The notes: a model not told the origin generated them from the letters alone. 64,000 nt of DNA from Pelotomaculum thermopropionicum SI (GCA_000010565.1 AP009389.1:1364001-1428000), one strand, 5' to 3'. Shown: positions 1-8,447, counted from the stretch's first letter. Numbers and translations: made by a program.

Positions 1-11
1 TAATGAAACGG

Positions 12-38
12 TAATAACAGAAAGAACTGCTGTTATTA
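12..38 (+). promoter_or_regulatory. Inverted repeat in leader of first gene
   Basis: Perfect 9-base arms (TAATAACAG at 12-20 and CTGTTATTA at 30-38) separated by 9 bases, just upstream of the AAGGAGGT ribosome binding site. It could be an operator or an mRNA stem-loop. There is no T-run, so it is not a classical terminator. Confidence 0.4.
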
Positions 39-66
39 GCCAGATACAAATTAAGGAGGTAAACTT

Positions 67-645
67 ATGGAAACCGAAAGCATTGCCTTTCCGAGGTTTG
101 AGACCGTTTGCATTGAAGTTCCGAAGGTATACGACTTCTGCTTCCAGGCAGAGCACCGGGAGAACATCTGCACCCCGCTGAATGATTGCAACCCTCCGGA
201 AGGAGCTACGGTGCGCTGCACCATTGACAGCACCAACTGCGCCGAAGTGAGCAGGACCACACCTAACAACCAGGGGCGGGCCAACGTAACTTTTGCCGTA
301 ACGGTTTATTACACCCTGGAAGTGCTTGACTGCAGCAGCAATGTCGTGTGTACCTTCGCGAACCAGAGCTTCAGCTTTACCAAAACAGTTGTTCTCTGCG
401 CCCCCGAGGGAACTTTCACGAACTGTGAAATTGTTAATGCCGCCTGCGGTCCCTGTCTGATTCTCGGCAATCAAATTTGCTGCACATTCGATCTCTGTAT
501 TACCATTCAGTCCTTGGCAATTGTCAAGCTGCTAGTGCCGAGCTTTGGCTTCTGCACACCGGCGCTGTGCGAACAGGTCTCCCCGATCGGTCCGTTTGTA
601 TGTCCGCCGCAACTGTTCCCGCCTCAATGCCCGCCGGCCGAATAA
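67..645 (+). CDS. Cysteine-rich hypothetical protein (possible spore-surface protein)
   Basis: 192 residues with about 19 cysteines spread along the whole chain, and a Pro/Cys-rich end (CPPQLFPPQCPPAE). The ATG follows AAGGAGGT at ideal spacing. There is no signal peptide or membrane segment. The middle alternates hydrophobic and polar residues (VTFAVTVYYTLEVLDC), suggesting beta structure. Cysteine-rich proteins of this kind in spore-forming Clostridia are often coat or exosporium components, but I do not recognise a defined family, so that role is inference. The next gene follows after about 70 bases and could be co-transcribed. Confidence 0.65.
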   Translation: METESIAFPRFETVCIEVPKVYDFCFQAEHRENICTPLNDCNPPEGATVRCTIDSTNCAEVSRTTPNNQGRANVTFAVTVYYTLEVLDCSSNVVCTFANQSFSFTKTVVLCAPEGTFTNCEIVNAACGPCLILGNQICCTFDLCITIQSLAIVKLLVPSFGFCTPALCEQVSPIGPFVCPPQLFPPQCPPAE

Positions 646-713
646 GTACGTGACCGGGGGTGGCGCCCGGCTGCCCCCTGTTAACCCTTCACCAGAATAT
701 TTGAGGAGAAATC

Positions 714-971
714 ATGCTGTCTTCGATATGCTATAAGATAACCGGCCTGAACAAAATCAGAGCAGGCAAGTTAAAAGATGTTATAATGTCCGTTGACGGC
801 GTAAAGGAAGTCAATTTTTCAGCAGGTGAAAGAATTGTTGTAACCTATGATATTATGAAGGTTGCCGCAAACAAGATAACTGCATGCATTAAATCGCTGG
901 GATTAAAAGTGTACCCGGAGCAGTTCGCGGCAGGCGCCGGACTGGTTGAAAAAAATCCTCACAGCGGATGA
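714..971 (+). CDS. Small HMA-like (ferredoxin-fold) protein
   Basis: 85 residues, ATG behind GAGGAG. The sequence has the rhythm of a heavy-metal-associated domain (beta-alpha-beta-beta-alpha-beta): YKITGLNKIRAGKLKDVIMSVDGVKEVNF, then a VVTYD strand and an ITACIKSLGLKV helix-strand. The metal-binding CxxC of true HMA domains is missing. It may be a degenerate HMA fold used for protein contacts rather than metal transfer. A stem-loop terminator follows. Function unknown. Confidence 0.6.
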   Translation: MLSSICYKITGLNKIRAGKLKDVIMSVDGVKEVNFSAGERIVVTYDIMKVAANKITACIKSLGLKVYPEQFAAGAGLVEKNPHSG

Positions 972-1005
972 AGGAACTGCTGAAAGCGGCAGTTGCTGCA
1001 TCAGC

Positions 1006-1036
1006 AAAAGGGCCTTTTTAAGGTCCTTTTTGTTTT
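1006..1036 (+). terminator. Rho-independent terminator
   Basis: An AAAAGGGCC arm pairs with GGTCCTTTT across a TTTTTAA loop and runs into a T-rich tail. It ends the transcript of the HMA-like gene. Confidence 0.7.
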
Positions 1037-1148
1037 ACGGTGAAAAGAAATATATTACCATTAAACTTATATTTTAATTTTTTTTTAAAAAGATAATTTA
1101 AAAAAACCTTCTTTATAATTGCCGGCCTGTCCGGTTTACAGGAGCTTT

Positions 1149-1177
1149 TTGCACATTTGGGCCGGCAAGGATATAAT
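1149..1177 (+). promoter_or_regulatory. Sigma-A-type promoter of riboswitch transcript
   Basis: A perfect -10 box TATAAT (1172-1177) sits 17 bases after a TTGCAC -35 box (1149-1154; 4 of 6 consensus bases). Transcription would start near 1184, just before the riboswitch. Confidence 0.65.
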
Positions 1178-1192
1178 TTTGCCTTAACAGGG

Positions 1193-1332
1193 GCAAAAAC
1201 AGCCGAATCCCGGAAAATTACCAACCGGGTACGGGGGAACCATTTTTTAGGGGTGAATCCCAACTCACATCTCACATCTCATAGGGTAGGATATCTTTTA
1301 CCGAACCCGTCAGCTAACCCCGGAGGCGAAAA
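1193..1332 (+). ncRNA. ydaO/yuaA-type cyclic-di-AMP riboswitch
   Basis: The hallmark conserved blocks occur in order: CCGAATCCCGGAAA, then CGGGGGAACC, then AGGGGTGAATCCC, then CCGAACCCGTCAGCTAACCC (1301-1320), then GGAGGCG. This is the pattern of the ydaO/yuaA riboswitch, which binds c-di-AMP and usually turns off cell-wall hydrolase and osmolyte genes. It lies between a good promoter and a CAP-domain protein gene. I see no clear separate terminator hairpin, so control may be through a refolded terminator or translation. Confidence 0.88.
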
Positions 1333-1349
1333 AGAAAGGGGATGTGTTA

Positions 1350-1973
1350 ATGAGCACTAGAACCGCCCGTCTATTGCTAATGTTTGCTGCCTGCTTTTTG
1401 TTCATCATTGCCGCTGCGCCTGCGGCAGATGCCGCCACTCAGACGAACCCTTTGCAGTCATACTGGAACAGATACTATGGCGGCAAGGTGGTGAAACAGC
1501 GCGTAACAATACCTTCTCGTCCCGCGACTGTTCCTCCGCCTGTAAACCCGGTTCCTCCTGCGGACGCCGGCCAGCAGGATACTTCAAGGTTAAGCGTAGA
1601 TGAGAAGTTAATGTTCGACCTGGTCAACCAGGAAAGAGCAAAAAACGGCCTTGCAGGACTTGCGCTGGACATGCGCCTGGTGGAACTGGCCAGGCTGAAA
1701 AGCCAGGATATGTATCAAAACAGCTACTTCAGCCATACCTCTCCCACCTATGGCACTGCCTACGACATGGAGAGGAAGGCGGGCATAACGGCCAGGGTAA
1801 TGGGGGCGGAAAACATTGCCAAGGCTGCCACAACCCAGCGGGCACACGAACTTTTTATGAACAGTACAGGCCACAGGGCAAATATTTTAAATCCGCAGCA
1901 CGATACCATTGGCATTGGAATTTTTAAGACTCAAAACGGTGTGGTGGTAACTCAGTTGTTTACGGGCAATTAA
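1350..1973 (+). CDS. Secreted CAP/SCP-domain protein (YkwD-like)
   Basis: About 207 residues. A Sec signal peptide fills residues 1-30 (hydrophobic LLLMFAACFLFIIAAA, cleavage near ADA-A). A Pro-rich linker (PATVPPPVNPVPPADAG) follows, then a CAP domain from about residue 80 to the end, with the typical NQERAKNGL, YFSHTSP, GAENIA and GHRANILNP motifs. The ATG at 1350 sits 8 bases after AAAGGGG; a GTG six bases earlier is the alternative. The role is likely extracellular and cell-wall associated, and some relatives are spore or germination proteins. Control by the c-di-AMP riboswitch just upstream fits an envelope function. A hairpin terminator follows. Confidence 0.88.
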   Translation: MSTRTARLLLMFAACFLFIIAAAPAADAATQTNPLQSYWNRYYGGKVVKQRVTIPSRPATVPPPVNPVPPADAGQQDTSRLSVDEKLMFDLVNQERAKNGLAGLALDMRLVELARLKSQDMYQNSYFSHTSPTYGTAYDMERKAGITARVMGAENIAKAATTQRAHELFMNSTGHRANILNPQHDTIGIGIFKTQNGVVVTQLFTGN

Positions 1974-2046
1974 TTTAATTAATAGTATATAAAAAATATA
2001 TTAATTTTTGTTTTTAATTATATTAATTGTTTTGACCTGCACTTTT

Positions 2047-2074
2047 GGGCCCGTTTTAAAGGCCCGTTTTTTTG
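2047..2074 (+). terminator. Rho-independent terminator after CAP gene
   Basis: GGGCC pairs with GGCCC across CGTTTTAAA, followed by a run of T residues. Confidence 0.65.
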
Positions 2075-2174
2075 TTTTTCGCAGTAAAGCACGGCGGACT
2101 TAGCTGAATAAAATAAATTGAGCCGGCAAAGCATAATTGAATCAACGAAATGTTTTAAGGGGGTAAGAACAGCC

Positions 2175-3359
2175 TTGATATATTTTGACAGCGCGGCTAC
2201 AAGCTGGCCCAAGCCGGTCGAAGTGTTGCAGGCCGTGGAATACTGCCTGAAGTTTGTTGGGGCCAACCCGGGGAGGGCAGGCCACCGGATGGCGGTCGAA
2301 GCGGGCAGAATTGTGGACGAGGCCAGGGAACTTTTGGCGGTTCTTTTTAACATCAGGAATCCGGATCGGATCGTTTTTACCCTGAATGCTACCGAGGCTT
2401 TAAACCTGGCCATAAAAGGTTTGCTGAAAGCAGGCGATCATGTTATAACCAGCTCCATGGAGCACAACTCTGTTACCAGGCCGCTTCACGTTTTACAGGG
2501 GAAAGGGGTTGAGGTGACGAAGGTTCCCTGCGACGGGGAGGGTTTTATCAGGGTTAAGGACATAGAAGCGGCAATAAAGCCAAACACCGCGGCCGTAATA
2601 ATTACCCACGCTTCAAATGTCACCGGAACGATGATGCCGGTGACGGAAATAGGGCAGCTTTGCAAAAGGAAGGGCCTTTATTTTATCGTGGATGCTGCTC
2701 AAACGGCTGGGGTTTTTGAGCTGGATGTGCGTTTTATGGGCATTCACCTGCTGGCTTTTCCGGGGCACAAAGGGCTTTACGGACCGCCCGGAACGGGAGG
2801 GCTGTACATTGCCGAGGGTTTGGAATTGCAGCCTTTAAAGGAAGGCGGCACGGGGAGCAACTCGGAATTGCCCGGTCAACCTGATGTTCTGCCGGAGCGC
2901 TATGAAAGCGGCACGTTAAATTCGGCCGGCATTGCCGGACTGGCGGCAGGCTTGAAATTTATAAGAAGGGAAGGGATGGAGCGGATTAGAAGGCATGAAC
3001 TGGAACTGACCAGGCGGTTTCTCGAAGGAGTGGAAGGAATTAAAGGGATAACGGTTTACGGGCCCAAGGACCTGCACAACCGTGCGCCCGTGGTATCCTT
3101 CAGCATGAAAGGCAAAAAAGCCGCCCTAGTGGGAGCGGTGCTGGATCAAAAATACAACATTGCCTGCCGGGCAGGCCTTCACTGCGCCCCGGACGCCCAT
3201 AGAACGCTGGGCACCCTGGAGCAAAAGCTGGTCCGCTTCAGCTTTTCATATTTTAACAATGAAAGGGAGGTTGATTACTCACTCAACGCCTTGCGGGAAC
3301 TGGACGCCACAGCCCCGGAAAAACTTGCGGCCGGCTACGGGAAGTCCTGCGGATGCTGA
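2175..3359 (+). CDS. Cysteine desulfurase-family aminotransferase (class V)
   Basis: About 394 residues, PLP-dependent class V fold. It begins IYFDSAATSWPKP, as in NifS/Csd-like enzymes. The PLP lysine lies in AFPGHKGLYGPPGTGG and the candidate sulfur-carrying cysteine in ACRAGLHCAPDAH. It belongs to the NifS-like subgroup ending in a Cys-rich tail (KSCGC) found in many anaerobic Firmicutes, which may act in sulfur or selenium transfer. TTG at 2175 is chosen because AAGGGGG lies 11 bases upstream and homology begins there; the open frame extends to 2118 without a ribosome binding site. No iscU-like scaffold is adjacent, so the acceptor is unknown. Confidence 0.85.
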   Translation: MIYFDSAATSWPKPVEVLQAVEYCLKFVGANPGRAGHRMAVEAGRIVDEARELLAVLFNIRNPDRIVFTLNATEALNLAIKGLLKAGDHVITSSMEHNSVTRPLHVLQGKGVEVTKVPCDGEGFIRVKDIEAAIKPNTAAVIITHASNVTGTMMPVTEIGQLCKRKGLYFIVDAAQTAGVFELDVRFMGIHLLAFPGHKGLYGPPGTGGLYIAEGLELQPLKEGGTGSNSELPGQPDVLPERYESGTLNSAGIAGLAAGLKFIRREGMERIRRHELELTRRFLEGVEGIKGITVYGPKDLHNRAPVVSFSMKGKKAALVGAVLDQKYNIACRAGLHCAPDAHRTLGTLEQKLVRFSFSYFNNEREVDYSLNALRELDATAPEKLAAGYGKSCGC

Positions 3360-3363
3360 CGGG

Positions 3364-3900
3364 CTAGTAATCTATGCCTTTCCTTGCTTCAACGCCGTGA
3401 TAGTAAGGGTGGCTTATCAGGCAAACCTCGCTTACGACGTCGCCCAGTTCAATAATTTCTTTTGGAGCGTAACGGCCGGTCAGCACAAGCTCCATTTCCG
3501 GAGGCCTGTTTTTAATCAGCTCAATTACTTCTTCCAGGGGGATTAACCCGAAATCCAGGGCTACGTTAATTTCGTCGAGGATTACCAGGTCGTACCTGTT
3601 CTCGAAGATGACTTCTCTTGCCGTTTCAAGCCCTTCTATTGCCAGCCTGATGTCTTCCGGTGAAGGGTTTTCCCTGTCAACAAATGTCTCCAGCCCGGAT
3701 TGGACAATGGTAAATGAAGGAAGATACTTTTCGGCAGCAATTATTTCACCGTAATTTTTGCTTCCCTTCATGAACTGAAGCATGAATACCCGCCGGCCAT
3801 GGCCGATGGCGCGCAGGGCCAGGCCGACAGCAGCAGTTGTTTTCCCCTTGCCGTTCCCGGTATAAACGTGGACCATGCCATTTTTTGCTGGTTTACTCAC
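3364..3900 (-). CDS. cobO: Corrinoid (cob(I)yrinate a,c-diamide) adenosyltransferase, CobO/BtuR type
   Basis: About 178 residues. The P-loop GNGKGKTT (residues 15-22) and the LVILDEINVALDFGL block are typical of CobA/BtuR-type ATP:corrinoid adenosyltransferases, which make adenosylcobalamin. The start is a GTG at 3900 with GGAAGGTGG just upstream; the open frame extends further but overlaps the preceding gene. It is last in a minus-strand operon with an activase and HgdB-like proteins, 23 bases after the activase stop. Adenosylcobalamin is the cofactor of the methylmalonyl-CoA mutase encoded at 43-45 kb. Confidence 0.88.
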   Translation of the reverse strand: MSKPAKNGMVHVYTGNGKGKTTAAVGLALRAIGHGRRVFMLQFMKGSKNYGEIIAAEKYLPSFTIVQSGLETFVDRENPSPEDIRLAIEGLETAREVIFENRYDLVILDEINVALDFGLIPLEEVIELIKNRPPEMELVLTGRYAPKEIIELGDVVSEVCLISHPYYHGVEARKGIDY

Positions 3901-3923
3901 GTGTCGCACACCACCTTCCCGCA

Positions 3924-4877
3924 TTAAAGTATGTCCCACTTTGAACAGCGGGAGCCCCACCGGCCTATCACTTTTTCCCCTTCATACACCTCCACAACTT
4001 CACATACGTTTGAACAGCCATCGCATTCAAAACTGCCCGTGCGGTAGGGCAGGCCGACTATCTGAAACCCTTTAAAACGGGTGTTGCCAGATCTGGCCAC
4101 TTCTTCCCTGGCCAGCAAAGCTGCGCCGATGGCGCCCATGATGTTGTAGTGTTTCGGTACGTACACGGTCATGCCCAGGGTTTTTTCAAAGGCGGCTTTA
4201 ATTCCTTCGTTGGCAGCCACGCCTCCCTGGAAAACCACAGGTGGCAAAATTTCTTTTCCCTTGCCAACGTTGTTCAGATAGTTTCGCACCAGGGCCTCGC
4301 ACAGCCCCCTAATGATGTCGGGGATGCTGTGACCCATTTGCTGCTTATGAATCATGTCCGATTCGGCAAAAACGGTGCAGCGCCCGGCAATGCGTACCGG
4401 TGTCTTCGACTGCAGGGCCAGCCGGCCAAACTGCTCTATCGGTATGTTCAGCCTGGCCGCCTGCTGGTCGAGGAAGGAACCGGTTCCGGCGGCACAAACT
4501 GTGTTCATGGCAAAGTCGGTAACTATGCCGTCCCGCAGAATAATTATTTTTGAATCCTGCCCGCCTATTTCAAAAACCGTTTGAACGCCTGGAATGAGCA
4601 TTGAGGCGGCTACAGCATGGGCCGTAATCTCGTTTTTAATTACATCGGCTCCTACCATCACCCCTGCCAGGTAACGGCCGCTGCCCGTGGTTCCGGCGCC
4701 GGCTATTTCAATGCCGGCGGGAATGGAGGCGGCTGCCTGTTTCAGCCCCTCTTTAATTACCTCCAAAGGCCTGCCCCTGGTGCGAAGGTAAAGGCCGGTT
4801 AGGACTTCTCCGGCCTCGTCCAGGACCACTATGTTGATGCTTACTGAACCGACGTCAATTCCCAAGTATGCCTTCAT
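3924..4877 (-). CDS. Acyl-CoA dehydratase activase (HgdC/BcrAD-type ATPase)
   Basis: 317 residues, ASKHA-fold ATPase. Visible are the phosphate-1 motif GIDVGSVSINIVVLD (near residue 6), GGQDSKIIIL, and both family [4Fe-4S] cysteines (NTVCAAGTGSF and AGRCTVFAESD), which bridge the homodimer in HgdC. Such proteins use ATP hydrolysis to push a low-potential electron into 2-hydroxyacyl-CoA dehydratases or benzoyl-CoA reductases. An extra C-terminal tail of about 40 residues has four more cysteines (CDGCSNVC, then SRC). The two upstream HgdB-like genes are its likely partners. The substrate is unknown. Confidence 0.88.
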   Translation of the reverse strand: MKAYLGIDVGSVSINIVVLDEAGEVLTGLYLRTRGRPLEVIKEGLKQAAASIPAGIEIAGAGTTGSGRYLAGVMVGADVIKNEITAHAVAASMLIPGVQTVFEIGGQDSKIIILRDGIVTDFAMNTVCAAGTGSFLDQQAARLNIPIEQFGRLALQSKTPVRIAGRCTVFAESDMIHKQQMGHSIPDIIRGLCEALVRNYLNNVGKGKEILPPVVFQGGVAANEGIKAAFEKTLGMTVYVPKHYNIMGAIGAALLAREEVARSGNTRFKGFQIVGLPYRTGSFECDGCSNVCEVVEVYEGEKVIGRWGSRCSKWDIL

Positions 4878-4904
4878 TGACAGATATACCTTCCCGTCAC
4901 TTAG

Positions 4905-6008
4905 TTAGCCTGTTAAGGTAACAATTCTGCGGCTTGCACGTTTCTTCCTGCTTAGAAGGTCGACAAATGCCTCCAGCCTGGTTGTCATTCCGGCCTTGCC
5001 GGTCTGTTCGTCAAGGAAGAAGGTCAGGACCGGAATATCATGATCCCTGCTTACCCTGGTAAGTATTGTGCGGGCCACTATTTCCGGAATGCAGGTAAAC
5101 GGGGCCAGTTGGATTACGCCGTCAAAGCCGCGCTTGGCATAAAGGACGGTGTTTCCTATGGAGTCGCGGCCGTGCCCGCCCACCAGTTCCGGCAAATAAG
5201 GAGCAGCGGCCTCCTTAACGGTCAGGCCCTCGATGGTTTCATTCCAGGTATTGTCCCTGGTCCATCCCGTCAGAAACATGGACCTTTCCACCTCCACCCC
5301 CAGGTTGCCCAGAGTTTCCTCTATTTCCAGATTGCTTGCCGGCTCCAGCAGAACGTATATCTCGCCGACAATTCCTACCTTGAGCACCTCTCTTTCGGGG
5401 TTCTGCGGCACGCTCCGCAGTGCTTCAAGGGCGGCGGCCTCGGCCTCAATGATTTGTTCGGTGGTGTAGGCCTGGTCAATCCATTCCAGTACCTTGCGGT
5501 ATACCCTGCTGGTAGTTCCCCTGTTTATCTCTCTGGGCCTGACAATGTGGCTGAGTTTTTCGGCATTATCCAGGGCCTGAAGTTTGCGCCAGGCCCTCTT
5601 GACAAGGGCTATGATCCCCCTGATCGAAACGCGGGCCCGGTTCAGCGCCCATACGTTTTTAATAAAGTTAAAAGGGTAAAGCCTGGGCGGCTCAAAGACG
5701 ATCATTCTGACCTCGTGCCCCAGGTCTTTAAGAATATTATGGTGAAGCATGGCATATTCGCCCGCCCGGCAGGGTCCGACGCCGCCCGTAGTGACAATGG
5801 TGTCCGCTCCCATCTCGATTGTTTCGAGATAGGTGCCCATCAGGATTTTTAAGGGGAAACAAGCAAACTCGGGAGAGTAGCGGACGCCGAGATCGAGCGT
5901 TCGCTTGCTCGGCCGCGGCGGCGGTACCACCTCGTTGCCCAGGTCCTCCAGGAGCATTTTAAAAGTGCGCCAGGATTCGCCCATCCTGGGAAATGTTATC
6001 TTCGGCAT
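4905..6008 (-). CDS. HgdB-like / DUF2229-related iron-sulfur protein (second subunit)
   Basis: About 367 residues, related to the activase-associated HgdB-like family (COG3580 type). Conserved cysteines occur in YSPEFACFPLKI and GGVGPCRAGEYAML, as in 2-hydroxyacyl-CoA dehydratase D-type subunits. The start is ATG 6008 (MPKITFPRMGESW) behind AAGGAGG; the longer open frame runs into the upstream gene. It overlaps the stop of the preceding paralogue by 13 bases, suggesting translational coupling. It shares with that paralogue the closing block TGKAGMTTRLEAFVDLL. No classical HgdA partner is visible, and the exact reaction is unknown. Confidence 0.8.
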   Translation of the reverse strand: MPKITFPRMGESWRTFKMLLEDLGNEVVPPPRPSKRTLDLGVRYSPEFACFPLKILMGTYLETIEMGADTIVTTGGVGPCRAGEYAMLHHNILKDLGHEVRMIVFEPPRLYPFNFIKNVWALNRARVSIRGIIALVKRAWRKLQALDNAEKLSHIVRPREINRGTTSRVYRKVLEWIDQAYTTEQIIEAEAAALEALRSVPQNPEREVLKVGIVGEIYVLLEPASNLEIEETLGNLGVEVERSMFLTGWTRDNTWNETIEGLTVKEAAAPYLPELVGGHGRDSIGNTVLYAKRGFDGVIQLAPFTCIPEIVARTILTRVSRDHDIPVLTFFLDEQTGKAGMTTRLEAFVDLLSRKKRASRRIVTLTG

Positions 6009-6991
6009 GCCAGCGCCTCCTTCCTGCGCCTGACCATGTCCACGAAAGCTTCCAGGCGTGTTGTCATGCCAGCCTCTCCGGTATGCTCGTCGATCATCAG
6101 GGTCATAAAGGGTATGTTGCGGTGTTTTTTGGCCTCCAGCTCGATAAATTTGTTCAGCAGCGAATCCGGGCCGCATCCAAAGGCCGTAAGGTGAAGGACG
6201 CCGTCAATACGGCCTTGCTTGAACAAAAAGTGAGCGGCTTTTAGAGCCATATCGCTGAAGGTCCAGAAGAGCCGCTTGGGCAGATTACAGTTTTTTTGTA
6301 GGGCCAGCAGGAACGGGTGGATATTTTCAGCAGTGAGCACGCTGACACCCAGGCGGCGAAGTTTTCCCAACAGGTTGACGCTGATAAAGCTGTCGTAAAT
6401 TGCATAAGGATAGCCCAGCACGGCAAACCGCAGGTTTGCCCCGGGTTGCCGCACCGGTTTTATTCCAGGGTTCTTTAATATGGACATTGCTTCATCCGGG
6501 CTGTATCCTTTTCTTAAGAGTTTATTATAACGCATGTGGGTTTTTCTGGCCTTGAAATAAGCGCGTACCGAGGCCCTCCGGCCGGCACCGAAAAAGGAAC
6601 CAATTTCAACATAAGCCTTAAGTAAAGGCAGGCAACCTTTTCGGGTATCAATGCGAACGTCTATAATAGGAGGAACATTTTCTACGGCGTGCCGGATCAT
6701 GTCGGGCAGTCCAAGGAATTTGGGACAATATACCGTTTTCCGGTTAAGGCATACCACACGGGGTATGAATAAATAATCCACCTTGTCTTTAATAGCCATG
6801 ACGTGGCCAAAAAAAAGCTTGATTGGTACGCAGGCATCGGCCAGAGCCTCCCTGACGCCTTTATCGAGAATATTCTTAGTCGTCCTGCCTGAAGTTACAA
6901 CCTGTATGCCTAGCTCATTAAAGAAGGCCTGCCACATCGGATAATAAAGGAAGTACAGAAGGGCGCTCGGTATGCCAACTTTAACAGTCAA
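5996..6991 (-). CDS. HgdB-like / DUF2229 acyl-CoA dehydratase activase-related protein (first subunit)
   Basis: About 331 residues. It opens with VGIPSALLYFLYYPMWQAFF, typical of DUF2229 proteins. Cysteines in ADACVPIKLFFGH, YCPKFLGLP and TAFGCGPDSLL are candidate Fe-S ligands. It ends TGEAGMTTRLEAFVDMV, like the next gene, so the two look like halves of one ancestral protein. The start is a TTG at 6991, chosen because AAAGGAAG precedes it at normal spacing. It is first in the four-gene minus-strand operon. Confidence 0.78.
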   Translation of the reverse strand: MTVKVGIPSALLYFLYYPMWQAFFNELGIQVVTSGRTTKNILDKGVREALADACVPIKLFFGHVMAIKDKVDYLFIPRVVCLNRKTVYCPKFLGLPDMIRHAVENVPPIIDVRIDTRKGCLPLLKAYVEIGSFFGAGRRASVRAYFKARKTHMRYNKLLRKGYSPDEAMSILKNPGIKPVRQPGANLRFAVLGYPYAIYDSFISVNLLGKLRRLGVSVLTAENIHPFLLALQKNCNLPKRLFWTFSDMALKAAHFLFKQGRIDGVLHLTAFGCGPDSLLNKFIELEAKKHRNIPFMTLMIDEHTGEAGMTTRLEAFVDMVRRRKEALACRR

Positions 6992-7183
6992 GCGTAAACT
7001 TCCTTTCAATCAAAATTATTAATAGTTTTTTTATAACTATACTGGCCAAACAGGCAGGTTATACCCTTAACCTCTTGATTAATAGATTTCTATGCCGTCC
7101 GGGAAAATCCTCCAACAAAATATAACAAAAAAGGACCTTCCATAAGGCAACAGTAAACTTAAAGGCAAGGCTGTTTTTAAAGC

Positions 7184-7209
7184 AAAAAAAGGCTGCCGAT
7201 GTGGCAGCC
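7184..7209 (-). terminator. Terminator of hsp20
   Basis: On the minus strand a 7-base stem (GGCTGCC/GGCAGCC) with a 5-base loop is followed by seven T residues. Confidence 0.85.
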
Positions 7210-7221
7210 AGGGCAGTGAAA

Positions 7222-7662
7222 CTATTGGATCGGAACGCGGTGGACTTTTTTGCGGCCCCTTTCAGTTTTCGGCATTCTTATTTCCAGAACCCCGTCGTGA
7301 TAGCTGGCCCTTGCCTCATCCGGCTTTACTTCTGCCGGGAGGGGCAGAGTGCGGCTGAAGGAGCCAAAGTATCTTTCGGAATGAAAAATGTTTTCTTCAC
7401 TGACATTCTGAACGCGCTTGAATTCGCCGCGCAGAGAAAGAGAATCGGGAGTAACAGATACTTCTATGTCTTCTTTCGATTGAATTCCCGGCAGTTCTGC
7501 CATGGCCACAACCTCCTGATCGGTCTGATAAAGATCGATCCTAGGACCAAAGGGTTCCATGCCGGGCCAGAACCCTCTTCTAAAGGTTTGGTCAAAGAAC
7601 CTGTTAACCTGGTTTCTCAGGTTAACCAGATCTCCAAAGGGTTCCCAGCGCATTAAACTCAT
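7222..7662 (-). CDS. hsp20: Hsp20/alpha-crystallin small heat shock protein
   Basis: 146 residues, usual length for a bacterial small heat shock protein. A short N-terminal arm (WEPFGDLVNLRNQVNRFFD) precedes an alpha-crystallin domain from about residue 40 to 140, ending in the conserved DGVLEIRMPK strand. It acts as an ATP-independent holdase in the cytoplasm. The start ATG follows AGGTGATA. No CIRCE element is visible upstream. It is monocistronic, with its own terminator. Confidence 0.95.
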   Translation of the reverse strand: MSLMRWEPFGDLVNLRNQVNRFFDQTFRRGFWPGMEPFGPRIDLYQTDQEVVAMAELPGIQSKEDIEVSVTPDSLSLRGEFKRVQNVSEENIFHSERYFGSFSRTLPLPAEVKPDEARASYHDGVLEIRMPKTERGRKKVHRVPIQ

Positions 7663-7909
7663 ATTATCACCTCGAAGAAAATATTTTTAATAATATTTTT
7701 CATAATAAATAAACATTATATTCATTCCCGGTGCCCCCCCGTCTATGCTTTCTCCTCAAACTCGAAGAGGAATACCCGGTTTTTCAGGTATTGTTGTAAT
7801 TTTCTTCTGCTGCTAAAATATTACCATAAGCCTTAAAAGTATACTGAAGGCACAAATGCCCTGACATATCCCGTAACATGCAGGGAAAAGCTCGAAGGAG
7901 ATGGTCACA

Positions 7910-8446
7910 TTGTCATGCTTTGATGAAAAGGTGCTGTCGTCGGAAAAAATTTATGAAGGAAAGATTGTCAATCTCAGGGTAGATACAGTGGTCTTTCCGG
8001 ACGGGCGGACCGGCACCCGCGAAGTGGTGGAAATCAGCGAGGCGGTAGCGGTCGTGCCATTGACCGATAAGGAGGAACTGTTGCTTGTCAGGCAATACCG
8101 CCATCCCGTCGGTAAAACGCTGCTGGAAATACCGGCGGGTAAACTTGAACCGGGGGAGGACCCGTTGGACTGCGCCAGGCGTGAGTTGCTTGAAGAAACC
8201 GGTTACGAAGCCGGCAGCATGACCAGGCTTTTCAGTTTTTTCAGCACGCCCGGTTTTACCCCAGAGGAGCTTCACCTGTTCATGGCCGGGGGCCTGGTTT
8301 TGAAGGAACAAAACCTGGATGAGGACGAATTTATTGATGTGGTAAAGGTTCCTTTGAGCCGAGCGCTGGAGATGGTCTGGAACGGAGAAATCTGTGATGC
8401 CAAGTCCGTAATCGGCATTCTTGCCGCCGGCAGCTTGAAAAAATAA
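7910..8446 (+). CDS. NUDIX hydrolase, ADP-ribose pyrophosphatase type
   Basis: About 178 residues. The Nudix box is complete (GKLEPGEDPLDCARRELLEE then TG), and the family strand LLLVRQYRHPVGKTLLEIPAG precedes it, as in NudF/YqkG ADP-ribose pyrophosphatases. These split ADP-ribose into AMP and ribose-5-phosphate. The TTG at 7910 is preferred because AAGGAG lies 9 bases upstream, whereas the ATG at 7901 directly abuts that ribosome binding site. Confidence 0.92.
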   Translation: MSCFDEKVLSSEKIYEGKIVNLRVDTVVFPDGRTGTREVVEISEAVAVVPLTDKEELLLVRQYRHPVGKTLLEIPAGKLEPGEDPLDCARRELLEETGYEAGSMTRLFSFFSTPGFTPEELHLFMAGGLVLKEQNLDEDEFIDVVKVPLSRALEMVWNGEICDAKSVIGILAAGSLKK

Positions 8447-8447
8447 A

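Noticed and set aside
5040-5852. 270-residue plus-strand open frame opposite the HgdB-like gene
   Set aside because: Antisense shadow without a ribosome binding site.
7663-7900. CIRCE heat-shock operator upstream of hsp20
   Set aside because: I looked for TTAGCACTC-N9-GAGTGCTAA and did not find it; only a weak AATACC/GGTATT repeat is present near 7771-7792.
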